This document shows, piece by piece, positions 27,653-36,360 of a stretch of DNA of 64,000 nucleotides (its first letter is position 1; each line of letters starts with the position of its first letter). The DNA is from Wolbachia endosymbiont of Ctenocephalides felis wCfeT (GTDB taxonomy: Bacteria; Pseudomonadota; Alphaproteobacteria; Rickettsiales; Anaplasmataceae). The notes under the pieces are model-generated. The model was given only the letters and a program-made list of their open reading frames with translations. It ran no database searches and was not told the origin of the DNA. Location of the stretch: the NCBI RefSeq assembly GCF_012277295.1, contig NZ_CP051156.1, positions 62,001-126,000 on the forward strand, given 5' to 3'. The position numbers and the translations under genes were made by a program.

Positions 27653-27685
27653 TTGACGTCTAGTATATATCTCCTATATATACTA
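27653..27685 (+). promoter_or_regulatory. Divergent ribF/grx control region with palindrome
   Basis: TTGACG at 27653-27658 with TATATA at 27675-27680 (spacing 16) is a plausible promoter for the glutaredoxin gene. Over its -10 lies a perfect inverted repeat of 9-bp arms, TAGTATATA (27661-27669) and TATATACTA (27677-27685), with a 7-nt gap. It could be an operator or simply two overlapping -10 regions of divergent promoters. Confidence 0.4.
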
Positions 27686-27716
27686 ACTGTATTTTAATAA
27701 ACTACGGAGATAAATC

Positions 27717-28106
27717 GTGAAAAACTATAGTAAAAAAGTTGTCATATACACAAAGCAAGGTTGTCCTCACTGCAGAAACGCAAAAATACTGCTGGATAAA
27801 AAGGGTGTGAAATATGAAGAAATTGATGCAGGTGCAGAAAAAAATAAAGAATCATTTGAGTCTATAAAATCAAAGTATAACGTCAAAACAGTACCACAAA
27901 TTTTTATTGCTGACGAAAAAGGAAAATATATTTATCACATCAAAGGGAATGATGCGTTGCAAGAGCTTAACAATGACGGAAAGCTGGATGGCATGTTAAA
28001 ATACTGGGGGTTGGTTAGTATATTAAATGATAACAGCGACCATGTGCTTGATGCAAGCAATGAATTTCAGGAGGAGTGTGCCCCCTATCATGATGATCTA
28101 ATATAA
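27717..28106 (+). CDS. Glutaredoxin-like protein
   Basis: 129 residues from GTG 27717, with GGAG at 27706-27709. A thioredoxin fold is evident. The active site CPHC lies at about residues 16-19 (YTKQGCPHCRNAK), the cis-proline in KTVPQIFIAD at about 60, and a GSH-binding-like stretch follows. The tail of about 35 residues after LDGMLKYWG is longer than in classical glutaredoxins. It probably reduces mixed disulfides with glutathione. ribF is divergent. Confidence 0.88.
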   Translation: MKNYSKKVVIYTKQGCPHCRNAKILLDKKGVKYEEIDAGAEKNKESFESIKSKYNVKTVPQIFIADEKGKYIYHIKGNDALQELNNDGKLDGMLKYWGLVSILNDNSDHVLDASNEFQEECAPYHDDLI

Positions 28107-28216
28107 TCGTTATCTTGCTTTATCGCGCAACACGCGAAATCAGCATACTCGTTTTAAATAATTTTTAATGAATTAAAAATACAATTTAATTAGTAAATTT
28201 TTTAGATGAGGAAAAA

Positions 28217-28305
28217 ATGATAAAAGACATTTCAATTGTTGACCAGAACTTGATTAGTATTAAGTTGGTTAGCGGACAAGACTTAGAAAATTTTATTAAA
28301 ATCTT
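28217..28305 (+). pseudogene. 5' stub of a gene interrupted by IS66
   Basis: ATG at 28217 has GATGAGG a few bases upstream and opens a frame of 30 codons (MIKDISIVDQNLISIKLVSG, then QDLENFIKIL) that runs into the IS66 end and stops at 28328-28330. The good ribosome-binding site suggests the start of a real gene whose body has been lost. The product is not recognisable. Confidence 0.4.
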
Positions 28306-29766
28306 GTATCCATTCAGGTGTATGGCTTAAGAAGCAATAGCCAGTAGGTTTTGAAAAGGATTTAACTTCTTTTGCCTCCAAGTCAAGTACAATGAAATTA
28401 TCCTCTCAAGAAACATATTTCCCCGTTTCGATTGTGTAAAATATGAAACTTTTCGGTAAACAACGTAATGCCGAATCTGTCGCTCAGCATAGTTGTTTGT
28501 CAGTGGAATATTTTCTGGATCGTCCAAAAATTTCCACATCATCAGATCCGATTTCATGATATTTTTTGCTACTCGAGACGCTCCAATTGCCTCGGGTAAA
28601 TTTGATATATTCTTTAAGTAATATCTTGTTCGCTTGCGTAATTTTCTTGCTCTTCTTATGAACCTTAATGTGTCTATTTCATCCTTTAACAGAGCTTTTT
28701 TCAATGCAAATAATTCAGTAGCAACATTCCTTAAATAATACCCCAAAACTTTCACTTCGCTATTCCAACTATGAGACAACCTTTCAAAATCTCTTGCTAA
28801 ATGTGCCCAACAGACCTGCCTTTTCTTGCTGGAAAAGTAGTTGTAAGCTGCATATCTGTCGGTCACTACTAGGTTGTTATTCTTTCCAAATTTACTATTT
28901 TCCAGGACTTTCATCCCTCTTGACTCTGTCAATTTGATCACACTCCCTATTTTGCTCGCAAACATCCAGCACCAGCCCTGTTTACCTTTGTTGTAATGGC
29001 TAGTTTCATCGATATGTAAAATTTTGCTCTTGCTTACCTCTTCCTCAATTTGCTCATATGCTTCTTGGCATTTTTCTGCCACTCTAGCCTCGCTATTTGA
29101 TACACTACCGACGCTGATATCCAGGTTGAAAATGTCCTTTATAATATTTGCCACTTCTTTTTTCGAATTCTTGTAAAATCCACTTAATGCTGTAATTACT
29201 GACTTAACTCTTGGACCAAATGTGTCCGCAGTTACTCCTTCTTGTAGCTTGCTACTTTTTCTTTTTCCACATCTTTTGCAACGTCCATGCTCTAGTTAAT
29301 ATTCAACTACATACGGCTTGATTTCCGGCAAATCGACCTTTTGATGAGTATACGGATCTTTTGATACCGCAATTTCTCCTCCGCACTCACACGTATTGGG
29401 CAGTTCTATTTTTACCATCTCATCTGCCTCCATTTTAGGGCGGTAACTGCCTTTATGTCCAACCTGTGCTCCTACTTTCCTGTCACTTTTTGGCTTATTT
29501 TCCCTCATCTTATATAATTCTTTGGAGCTTGGTATAGATGAATTTTTTGAACTTAAGCCAAGCCTTTCTTTTAACTCAGCGTTTTCGATCCTTAGCGCTT
29601 TATTTTCTGCTTTAAGCTCTTCTATTTTTGTTTCTAACTTTTCTATAGTCTGCTTAAACTTTCGCAAAATTCTAAAAGATCAACCATATTACCTCATAGC
29701 CACTCTAGTTTACCTTTTTAGCATTCCTTGTCTACTCTTTATTTTACCGCCCGGCTGAATGGATAC
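28306..29766 (-). mobile_element. IS66-family insertion sequence, copy 3
   Basis: 1,461 bp with the same 12-bp inverted repeats as copies 1 and 2. It separates a gene stub on its left from a truncated paralogous gene on its right. The flanks AAAATCTT and TCAAAAAT do not form a target duplication. Confidence 0.9.
28327..29667 (-). pseudogene. IS66 tnpC with an in-frame stop
   Basis: The reading frame equals that of the copy-1 transposase but has TAA at codon 124 (29298-29296), leaving 123-residue and 275-residue pieces. It also carries an N-to-S change at residue 39 (GLSSKNSS instead of GLNSKNSS) that the other copies lack. Confidence 0.88.
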
Positions 29767-30122
29767 TCAAAAATTTTACCACCGTTTTTTTCTGGTACTG
29801 TATTATCATGCTTTTGAATTTGAGGTTCTTCATGTGTTGCATTTGGTGACTGACCATTAACAGCTTGAGTGATTATTGTATTAGCCATAGATTCTGCAAA
29901 ATCTTGAACTGCTCCAGATGTTACATTTCCTGGCTGAGTATCAGTGCTTTGACTAGAGCTCTTATTTTTAGACCACCACTTTTTCAGGCTATTCCAACCA
30001 GATGAAATTCCTGTGTATTTACCAATAAAACTTAAAATTTTACCTAGCCACGTATTCCAAAACCCTTTTGGTTTTGCATTTTGTTCTACGTTTTGGTCTA
30101 CATTTTGATCTGGATTGTTCAT
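29767..30122 (-). pseudogene. Truncated paralogue of the 31172 gene
   Basis: From ATG 30122, with AAGGAG upstream, about 118 native codons run to the IS66 border; the frame then reads nine IS-encoded codons to a stop at 29739. The N-terminus contains repeated NVDQNVEQN. Two aromatic/basic amphipathic stretches follow: KGFWNTWLGKILSFIGKY (about residues 19-36) and SGWNSLKKWWSKNK (about 41-54). A Gln/Thr-rich part includes a VNGQSPNATHEEPQ segment that is closely echoed in the neighbouring full-length gene. The 5' leader is also shared with that gene. No known domain. Confidence 0.7.
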
Positions 30123-30156
30123 AATTTACTCCTTATATTAACAATATATTAACTTA

Positions 30157-30184
30157 ATTATGACATAAAATTAAGATTTATCAA
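30157..30184 (-). promoter_or_regulatory. Predicted promoter, shared design with the paralogue
   Basis: On the minus strand TTGATA (30184-30179) and CATAAT (30162-30157) are 16 bp apart. The leader from here to the ATG is closely similar to that of the gene starting at 31172, including the AAGGAG site. Confidence 0.5.
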
Positions 30185-30253
30185 TAATTATATTGCCATA
30201 AAAGTAAAAATATTAATATTATTACTTAAATACTTCCAAGATGGATTCTAAAG

Positions 30254-30288
30254 AAAAAAGCAGCACTTATGAAGTGTGCTACTTTTTT
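30254..30288 (-). terminator. Bidirectional hairpin terminator
   Basis: A-rich AAAAAAGCAGCACTT (30254-30268) pairs with AAGTGTGCTACTTTTTT (from 30272) through a stem with a small bulge. On the minus strand the hairpin ends in TTTTTT, 12 nt past the stop of the 31172-30300 gene. Confidence 0.6.
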
Positions 30289-30299
30289 AAAGTTGATTA

Positions 30300-31172
30300 C
30301 TACAGCGTTGGCTCTTGGCAATTCCTTGTATCATCACCTCTATCCTTTGCATTTTTAGTAATATGATGCTCTGTTTCTAGATTATCAACTTTTGTCGAAG
30401 CTGATAGTGTTTTCTCATTACCATCATCTTTCTTTATATTATCATCAAAAGGATTTTTAGATGCATTTTGTGACTGACCACCAGAAGCTGTAGGTGCGTC
30501 GTGTACTGTTGCTGTTGTTGTAAAAACAGTTTGAGCTCCAGGTGTTACATTTGGTAACGGACCATTAGCAGGTGCTACAGGTACTCCACTTTGTGACTTA
30601 CCATCAACCACTGTTTCCACTTCATTCATTATATCTGATACTACGTCCTGTATATCTTGTGGGTTACTTTCAAATTGTCTGGTTTGAGGGTTAACGTTAT
30701 TTGCGCTTATAGGTGCTCCATTTGTTATTGGCTGACCACCAACAGCTTGAGGTGCTTCATGTGTTCCATTTGGTAACTTACCATTAGCAATTGAAGATTT
30801 TCCAAACAACCGATTTTTTAAACCATTAAACAACTTTTTGAACCCTTTTTCTGGCTGATTATCAGCAGCTGAAGGGTCTTCGGTTGGTACAGCTTGATAG
30901 TCTTTTTTTGAACGCATTTTATTAAACCAAGTTTTCACATTATCCCACAATCTTCCAAAAAATCCTTTTTCTTGATCATCTAAAGATGCGTCAGATGTTC
31001 TTGACCCAGTCTCATCAATTGTAGATTCTTCCTCTTGGTACCTTCTATTAAACCAAGCTCTCACCCTATCCAACAATCTTCTAAAAACTCCTCTTTTTTG
31101 ATCACCTGAAGGTGCGTCAGGTGTTGCATTGTGTGGCTGATTATCTGAAGGTGCTTCTGTTATTTTTACCAT
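30300..31172 (-). CDS. Hypothetical protein with repeated amphipathic W/F-rich motifs
   Basis: 290 residues, hydrophilic, with no signal peptide or membrane helix. Three related 19-20-residue basic/aromatic blocks lie near residues 25-44 (KRGVFRRLLDRVRAWFNRR), 67-85 (EKGFFGRLWDNVKTWFNK) and 107-125 (EKGFKKLFNGLKNRLFGK). They are separated by acidic linkers. The second half is Pro/Gln/Asn/Thr-rich low complexity containing NGTHEAPQ and NVTPGAQ repeats. Each block could form a membrane- or protein-binding amphipathic helix. A broken paralogue with the same type of block and leader lies downstream. Effector-like character is inference; no homologue was recognised. Confidence 0.7.
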   Translation of the reverse strand: MVKITEAPSDNQPHNATPDAPSGDQKRGVFRRLLDRVRAWFNRRYQEEESTIDETGSRTSDASLDDQEKGFFGRLWDNVKTWFNKMRSKKDYQAVPTEDPSAADNQPEKGFKKLFNGLKNRLFGKSSIANGKLPNGTHEAPQAVGGQPITNGAPISANNVNPQTRQFESNPQDIQDVVSDIMNEVETVVDGKSQSGVPVAPANGPLPNVTPGAQTVFTTTATVHDAPTASGGQSQNASKNPFDDNIKKDDGNEKTLSASTKVDNLETEHHITKNAKDRGDDTRNCQEPTL

Positions 31173-31205
31173 ATTTACTCCTTATATTAATAATAGATTA
31201 ACTTA

Positions 31206-31233
31206 ATTATTACATAAAGTTAAGGCCTATCAA
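31206..31233 (-). promoter_or_regulatory. Predicted promoter of the 31172 gene
   Basis: TTGATA (31233-31228) and AATAAT (31211-31206) on the minus strand, 16 bp apart, match the arrangement at 30157-30184. The leader sequence down to AAGGAG is conserved between the two paralogues. Confidence 0.5.
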
Positions 31234-31275
31234 CAATTATTTTACTATAAGGATAAAAATATTAATTATAGTATC

Positions 31276-31324
31276 CTGCTAAGCTATAAAAAAGTCACTG
31301 CCAAGCTATAAAAATTGATATAAT
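31276..31324 (+). promoter_or_regulatory. mraY upstream region: direct repeat and -10
   Basis: A 22-bp direct repeat with the core AAGCTATAAAAA begins at 31276 and 31298. It ends just before a TATAAT at 31319-31324, about 20 nt before the mraY ATG. No good -35 is seen, so the repeat may be a regulator site or chance. Confidence 0.35.
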
Positions 31325-31344
31325 GGCAGATTTTAAAGAGGTAG

Positions 31345-32310
31345 ATGATCTTAATCGCAAAAATATTTTTCACTTCGTTTATTTGTGGACTCACTTTTTT
31401 TCCTTACTTTATAAAGCTCTTAAGAAGAATCAATAAAGATGGGCAACCAATTAGGTCATATGGACCAGAAAGCCATTTGATTACAAAGAAAAATACTCCA
31501 ACTATGGGTGGAATATTAGTATTAATTTCTGCATTACTGCCAATTTTGCTTTGGGTTCAATTAACACCGGAGATTTTACTGCTAATTTTTATAACTTTCT
31601 TTTTCGCTTTGCTTGGATTTGTTGATGATTATTTAAAGCTAAAGGCAAACAATTACCATGGTTTAAGTGCAAAAACAAAAATACTTGTTCAATTTATTGT
31701 TACTCTGATTAGCATTCAGATGTGTTCTGCAGAAAGCTCTACAAACCTGCTCAGAGAGGTGATGATCGATCTTGGCTATTTATACGTACCGTTTGTGGCA
31801 TTTGTTATTGTAGGCTCTGCTAACGCTGTGAATCTAACTGATGGACTAGATGGTCTTGCTGCAACTCAAGCGATAACTTCTTTTGCTGCTTTAGGGTTGA
31901 TTGCATACATAACTCAAGCAGATATGAATATTATTTTATTCTGTGTTGCGTTCATAGGAGCAATTTTAAGCTTCTTATGGTTTAACAGAAATCCGGCAAG
32001 GATATTTATGGGAGATGTTGGTAGTTTGTCAATCGGTGCAGCGTTGGGATTAATCAGCGTGCTAATAAAAAGAGAGGTGCTTTTTGCCTTTATTGGAACA
32101 ATTTTTGTAGTAGAAACCTTATCTGTAATTATTCAGGTGTCATATTTTAAATATACAAAATTTAAGTATGGAGACGGAAGAAGAGTTTTTCTCATGACGC
32201 CAATTCATCATCACTTTGAGAAGAAAGGGTGGTCGGAAAATATGATAGTTGCAAAATTTTGGATAGTTTCTATTATCTGTGCAGTTCTTACTATAACTTT
32301 TTTATTATAG
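31345..32310 (+). CDS. mraY: Phospho-N-acetylmuramoyl-pentapeptide-transferase
   Basis: A 321-residue polytopic membrane enzyme that makes lipid I from UDP-MurNAc-pentapeptide and undecaprenyl phosphate. It has about ten transmembrane helices. Signature residues are visible in TPTMGGILVL (about residue 51), the DDYLK pair in LGFVDDYLKLK (about 91), NLTDGLDGLAA (about 172), and FMGDVGSLSIGAALG (about 225). The C-terminus has PIHHHFEKKGWSE, the His-rich loop. All are intact. rnhB follows after 6 nt. Confidence 0.96.
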   Translation: MILIAKIFFTSFICGLTFFPYFIKLLRRINKDGQPIRSYGPESHLITKKNTPTMGGILVLISALLPILLWVQLTPEILLLIFITFFFALLGFVDDYLKLKANNYHGLSAKTKILVQFIVTLISIQMCSAESSTNLLREVMIDLGYLYVPFVAFVIVGSANAVNLTDGLDGLAATQAITSFAALGLIAYITQADMNIILFCVAFIGAILSFLWFNRNPARIFMGDVGSLSIGAALGLISVLIKREVLFAFIGTIFVVETLSVIIQVSYFKYTKFKYGDGRRVFLMTPIHHHFEKKGWSENMIVAKFWIVSIICAVLTITFLL

Positions 32311-32316
32311 AAACTT

Positions 32317-32937
32317 ATGCAAGACTTTGCGTTAGAAAATACGTTATCAGGGATTATAGCAGGAGTGGATGAAGCGGGCAGGGGGCCACTTGCTGGCCCT
32401 GTGATATCTGCGGCTGTAGTATTTCTAGATAGAAATATAGTTATTGGTGGAATTAATGACTCAAAAAAATTGACTCCTAAACGTAGAGAAATTTTGTACG
32501 AAGAAATCATATCGGTTGCAAAGTTTGGTGTAGGAATGGCGAGTGTAGAGGAAATAAATTCACATAATATTCTGCAAGCCACAAAACTTTCGATGAAGCG
32601 CGCATTGGCGAATTTGAACCTGGAACTTGATTATGTCTTAGTTGATGGTAGTCAGCCACCTGAAGTGAAATGGCAAGTGAAGACTGTAGTAAATGGTGAT
32701 AATTTGAGTATATCAATCGCTGCAGCTTCAATAATTGCGAAAGTTACTAGAGATAAGTTAATGGAAGAGTTGCATGGTCAGTATCCTAAATACAATTGGT
32801 ATAAAAACAAGGGATATGGGACAAAGGAGCATATAAGCGCAATAAGGCTCCATGGTATCACAGATCATCACAGGAAAAATTTTGCACCTATAAGTAATTT
32901 AAGTTATCATTCCTGTAAAATGTTGTCATCTGAGTAG
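32317..32937 (+). CDS. rnhB: Ribonuclease HII
   Basis: A 206-residue endonuclease that cleaves RNA in RNA:DNA hybrids, including single misincorporated ribonucleotides. GVDEAGRGPLAGPV at about residues 17-30 carries the first catalytic Asp and Glu. The third acidic residue is in LDYVLVDGSQ (about 111). The C-terminus has HGITDHHRKNFAPI. It is co-transcribed with mraY. The stop codon lies inside a palindromic-repeat remnant, so the last few residues (MLSSE) may be repeat-derived. Confidence 0.95.
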   Translation: MQDFALENTLSGIIAGVDEAGRGPLAGPVISAAVVFLDRNIVIGGINDSKKLTPKRREILYEEIISVAKFGVGMASVEEINSHNILQATKLSMKRALANLNLELDYVLVDGSQPPEVKWQVKTVVNGDNLSISIAAASIIAKVTRDKLMEELHGQYPKYNWYKNKGYGTKEHISAIRLHGITDHHRKNFAPISNLSYHSCKMLSSE

Positions 32938-32971
32938 CTGACACTGGAATGATACACTATCGGTGATAGTG
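32924..32971. repeat. Palindromic-repeat remnant and hairpin at the rnhB end
   Basis: 32924-32953 matches half of the alaS repeat (TGTCATCTGAGTAGCTGACA followed by CTGGAATGAT) and provides the rnhB TAG at 32935-32937. Just after it, CACTATC-GGT-GATAGTG (32955-32971) is a perfect 7-bp hairpin, possibly a weak terminator for mraY-rnhB. Confidence 0.6.
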
Positions 32972-33022
32972 CTGGTGTTTATCTAATATTTTATATAGAA
33001 TTTATTACTGATTGAATGATTT

Positions 33023-34141
33023 ATGCGTAAAATACTATTCTTAATATTAATGATGTTACCACTTAGGCTATTCTCAACTGGAGTTGAAATTATTGCGGAT
33101 ATAAACGGTGAATCGATCTCAAATTTGGATATTGAAAGGCGCGTTAATTTGGTAAGTGCATTGTTTGGTACTAAGAATGTTGATGAAAAAGAAGTTAGGT
33201 CACAAACTTTAAGACAACTAATAGATGAAATTATTATTGCCAGCGAAGCGCAAAGATTGAATGTAACGTTAAGTAGCGAAGAACTTGAAAGTGCTACAGT
33301 GCTGTTCTTAACTCAAAACTTCAAACTCAAAGAGGATGAAGTTGATAAATACGTAAAAAAGCACAATATAGATCTTGGTCTTTTAAAAAAACAAATAAAG
33401 TGCCAACTTTTGTGGGGAAAAATTATTGAAGCAAGGATTATCCCATTTATCAGTGTAAGCGATAGGGAGGCAGATGATGTGAAAGGACGATCTGATTATC
33501 TTGTCACGTTTCAAGAGTTTACAATTCCTTACCATGAAAATGGAAATGTTTATAATGTAGCTGAAGATTTAGTAAAAAAATTACGTAGTGCGGATCTTGC
33601 AGTAAACGCACGTAAGACGACGGTCAGTTTGAGCAAATCAAAAGGTGAACTCAGAAATATCTTGGAAAAATTAGGGGCAAGTGAAGTTACTAGTTTTAAT
33701 AAAGGTAATTCTGTTGTAAAGGTACTCAGTAAAGTGCGGCTTGATTATGAGTTACTGGAGAGTACTTTAAAAATAAAGCAGATTGTGATAAAAAATTCAG
33801 AAGATTTATTAAATAATATAAAAGAACAAAAAGTGAATTGTTCAAATTTTGATAAATTGGTTGATAATTTTAAGCTGCCAAATGCAAAAGAGTTTGAAGT
33901 AAAGATGCGGGATTTAAATCCTGAGTTGCAGATTTTGCTTGGTAAAGCAAGTGTAGATGAAGTAGTAGAGTTCAGAGAGAATAGCACTGCAAGATTAATG
34001 ATGCTGTGCGATATAAAAAGTAATAAAACAAATATAGAGGCAATTAAACAGCAAATATATCAGCAAAAAATTATGGTTCAAAGCAATATATTATTGGATA
34101 GCATGCGTAGAAATGCGGCTATCAGCTATCGATATAGTTGA
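33023..34141 (+). CDS. SurA-like periplasmic chaperone
   Basis: 372 residues with a signal peptide (MRKILFLILMMLPLRLFSTG). The N-terminal domain has the SurA pattern: EIIADINGESISNLDIERRV, then LRQLIDEIIIASEAQRLNV (about residue 70), and a helical bundle to about 145. The parvulin part is poorly conserved: the usual peptidyl-prolyl isomerase signature is not visible, although two stretches of the right length follow. It probably assists outer-membrane protein folding as a chaperone; isomerase activity is doubtful. Confidence 0.75.
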   Translation: MRKILFLILMMLPLRLFSTGVEIIADINGESISNLDIERRVNLVSALFGTKNVDEKEVRSQTLRQLIDEIIIASEAQRLNVTLSSEELESATVLFLTQNFKLKEDEVDKYVKKHNIDLGLLKKQIKCQLLWGKIIEARIIPFISVSDREADDVKGRSDYLVTFQEFTIPYHENGNVYNVAEDLVKKLRSADLAVNARKTTVSLSKSKGELRNILEKLGASEVTSFNKGNSVVKVLSKVRLDYELLESTLKIKQIVIKNSEDLLNNIKEQKVNCSNFDKLVDNFKLPNAKEFEVKMRDLNPELQILLGKASVDEVVEFRENSTARLMMLCDIKSNKTNIEAIKQQIYQQKIMVQSNILLDSMRRNAAISYRYS

Positions 34142-34156
34142 TTATGCACAAAATAG

Positions 34157-34185
34157 TAGACATAACATTATTAATATGATATACT
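34157..34185 (+). promoter_or_regulatory. Predicted promoter before a small ORF
   Basis: TAGACA (34157-34162) and TATACT (34180-34185) with 17-bp spacing lie in the 295-bp gap between the SurA-like gene and the convergent nitronate monooxygenase gene. Confidence 0.4.
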
Positions 34186-34262
34186 AATAGTAGATTTTCA
34201 TTAGGTTTATTAATGAATTTTTTACTATAGTTATGTACAATTATACTAATTTGGGTAAAAAT

Positions 34263-34400
34263 ATGTTAAATAAATTAAAAAATATCAGTAATAATAGAAA
34301 AGCTTATGCGGCAAATTCTTTTATTAATAGTGGTATACGCTTTTATATAGCAGCAATACTAATAAAGAACTTAAGAAATTACTTTAAGCCTCTACCGTAG
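34263..34400 (+). CDS. Possible small protein (45 residues)
   Basis: ATG 34263 opens 45 codons: MLNKLKNISNNRKAYAANSF, then a moderately hydrophobic segment (GIRFYIAAILI) and a basic end. A GGG lies about 6 nt upstream, which is a poor ribosome-binding site. A promoter-like pair lies 80 nt upstream. It is basic with one short hydrophobic stretch, but could be a chance frame in AT-rich DNA. Confidence 0.3.
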   Translation: MLNKLKNISNNRKAYAANSFINSGIRFYIAAILIKNLRNYFKPLP

Positions 34401-34436
34401 TTATTGCTAAGGGTTTTTTAGATATACTGATTTTAA

Positions 34437-35840
34437 TCAATATCCGGTTAACATCCTTTCTACCAATTCTTTGACTGTTGGTATGTAGCCGTTGTTATAA
34501 AATGGATCCTGCTTGAACTTATATGCATTGTGCCCGGAAAACATGAGCTCGTTTTCAATGTCACCATCATGTACGATATTTTGCAGCGTCTTTTGTATAC
34601 AGAAACTACGTGGATCTGGCTTTCCTCCAGTTGTGTGATCACCGTGATCTTTCCAATTGCTAAACCGGCAATGACTTAAACAACCCATACAATCAACCTG
34701 ATCTTCTCTGATTTGTGTAAATCTATTTGGTGTGACAAATATTATAGTTGAATCTGGAGTTTTCATTCCTTCTGTATATCCATCTTCAATCCATTTTGTT
34801 ACTTGCTCTTTGTTTTTGGGAGATAGGTAAATTTTCCTACCTCTTGCACCAATTGCAAGTTCACTATTAAATTTGTCACTTGCACTTTCTGAAAACTCAA
34901 CTTGGCGGTAGTTTCGTTCTTGTAACTCGCGTATGAAATCGTTTCTAACTGCAGATGAATAAAAACCGGTTGGGCTGAATTTATTTAAGAATATATCACC
35001 TTCTTGTAGAGTTAATAGCTTCTTTTTCCATTCTGCAGAAATTGGACTTTCTTTTGTTAAAAGCGGACGCGTACCAAATTGAAAAGCTATTGGTCCAATT
35101 TGTGGGTTATCGAACCAGTACTCCCAGTCTTTTAAGTGCCACACTCCTCCTGCCATTACTATTGGTGTTTCTGAAAGTCCGATCTCATTCATAAATGATC
35201 TCAGCTCGACAACTCTTTCAAATGGAGCTTGCGGTAGCTCTGGATCTTCGCCATTACTAAGGCCGTTGTGACCACCAGCGAGCCATGGATCCTCATACAC
35301 TACTCCACCAAGCAAGTAAGAAGATACTTTTTGATATGCACGTTTCCACAATGCTTTAAAAGCACGCATTGATGAAATAATAGGGTAATAGTAAACTTGA
35401 TATTTAGCTGCAATTTCTCCAAGCCTATATGGCATACCAGCACCGCAAGTAATACCGTGAATCAAGCCTTTTGCACCTTCTAATATACCGTGAAGTACGC
35501 GTTCTGCAGCTCCCATCTCCCAGAGCACATTCATGTGTATCCTTCCTCGACCTTTTGATATTTCTTCAGCTATTCTTGCCTGAATAATCCCAGCCTTGAT
35601 ACTATATTCTATCAACTCTTCGTGCTTTTCATTCCTCGTTCTGCCGTTGTAAATTAGTGGTACCAACTCACCATTATTGTCAATGAGCTTGGGATTTGCA
35701 CCAGAAAATGTGCCAACAGCATCTTCTGCAGCAAATGCTCCACTTGATCCCCCATCGCTAATTGCAATTCCTTTACCGCCTTCAATAATCGGCCATACTT
35801 CCTTGCCAGAAATTACTATTTTTTTTATTTTATCTTTCAA
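34437..35840 (-). CDS. Nitronate monooxygenase / 2-nitropropane dioxygenase-like protein
   Basis: A 467-residue FMN-dependent TIM-barrel protein. Supporting stretches are GKGIAISDGGSSGAFAAEDA (N-terminal), GLIHGITCGAGMPYRLGEIA (about residue 120), PIVMAGGVWHLKDWEYW (about 220) and IAFQFGTRPLLTKES. The C-terminal third has a CMGCLSHCRFSNW motif with clustered cysteines that is not part of the basic fold. The physiological substrate is not known. Similar long proteins with the Cys-rich tail occur in Rickettsiales. Confidence 0.75.
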   Translation of the reverse strand: MKDKIKKIVISGKEVWPIIEGGKGIAISDGGSSGAFAAEDAVGTFSGANPKLIDNNGELVPLIYNGRTRNEKHEELIEYSIKAGIIQARIAEEISKGRGRIHMNVLWEMGAAERVLHGILEGAKGLIHGITCGAGMPYRLGEIAAKYQVYYYPIISSMRAFKALWKRAYQKVSSYLLGGVVYEDPWLAGGHNGLSNGEDPELPQAPFERVVELRSFMNEIGLSETPIVMAGGVWHLKDWEYWFDNPQIGPIAFQFGTRPLLTKESPISAEWKKKLLTLQEGDIFLNKFSPTGFYSSAVRNDFIRELQERNYRQVEFSESASDKFNSELAIGARGRKIYLSPKNKEQVTKWIEDGYTEGMKTPDSTIIFVTPNRFTQIREDQVDCMGCLSHCRFSNWKDHGDHTTGGKPDPRSFCIQKTLQNIVHDGDIENELMFSGHNAYKFKQDPFYNNGYIPTVKELVERMLTGY

Positions 35841-35916
35841 AACTTCTCCGCAATCTTTTAATCTATTTTACTTAATTACTAAAAAAATAATAGCTGTTTA
35901 TTTTATTGTATCAGTA

Positions 35917-36360
35917 TTATACATCATAACCAAGCGCAGCTAAAATTTTATTTTCTAAACTTTTCATTATAATTTCCTCGTTTTCTTCTTGGTGATCATG
36001 GCCAAGTAAGTGCAGTAACCCATGTACCAACATATGTGTAATATGGGCTAGAATAGGTATGCTGTATTCGCGTGACTCCCTTTCTATAGTATCTATTGAA
36101 ATTGCTATATCACCCAAATCGCACCCATTTGATAGCTCTTCACATGGAAATGACAGTACATTGGTTGGTTTATCCATTTCTCTAAATTTTAAATTAAGTT
36201 GATGTAATAGATTATCATCTGCAAGGGCTACTGATACGCTAGGTTTATAGTGATCTATCTCCAGTTCTTTTAGAGCTGCATTTATGACATTTAGCACAAA
36301 ATCCTCTGGATTATCTACTACATCATACCATTTTTCATTGAGAATGTTTACTTCTAACAT
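35917..36360 (-). CDS. ybeY: Endoribonuclease YbeY
   Basis: A 147-residue zinc-dependent single-strand endoribonuclease involved in 16S rRNA 3' maturation and ribosome quality control. The metal site [15 protein letters not shown] (H3xH5xH pattern) lies at about residues 107-121. NVLSFPCEE at about 68 is the second conserved motif. It overlaps the EVE-domain gene by 7 nt. Confidence 0.94.
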   Translation of the reverse strand: MLEVNILNEKWYDVVDNPEDFVLNVINAALKELEIDHYKPSVSVALADDNLLHQLNLKFREMDKPTNVLSFPCEELSNGCDLGDIAISIDTIERESREYSIPILAHITHMLVHGLLHLLGHDHQEENEEIIMKSLENKILAALGYDV

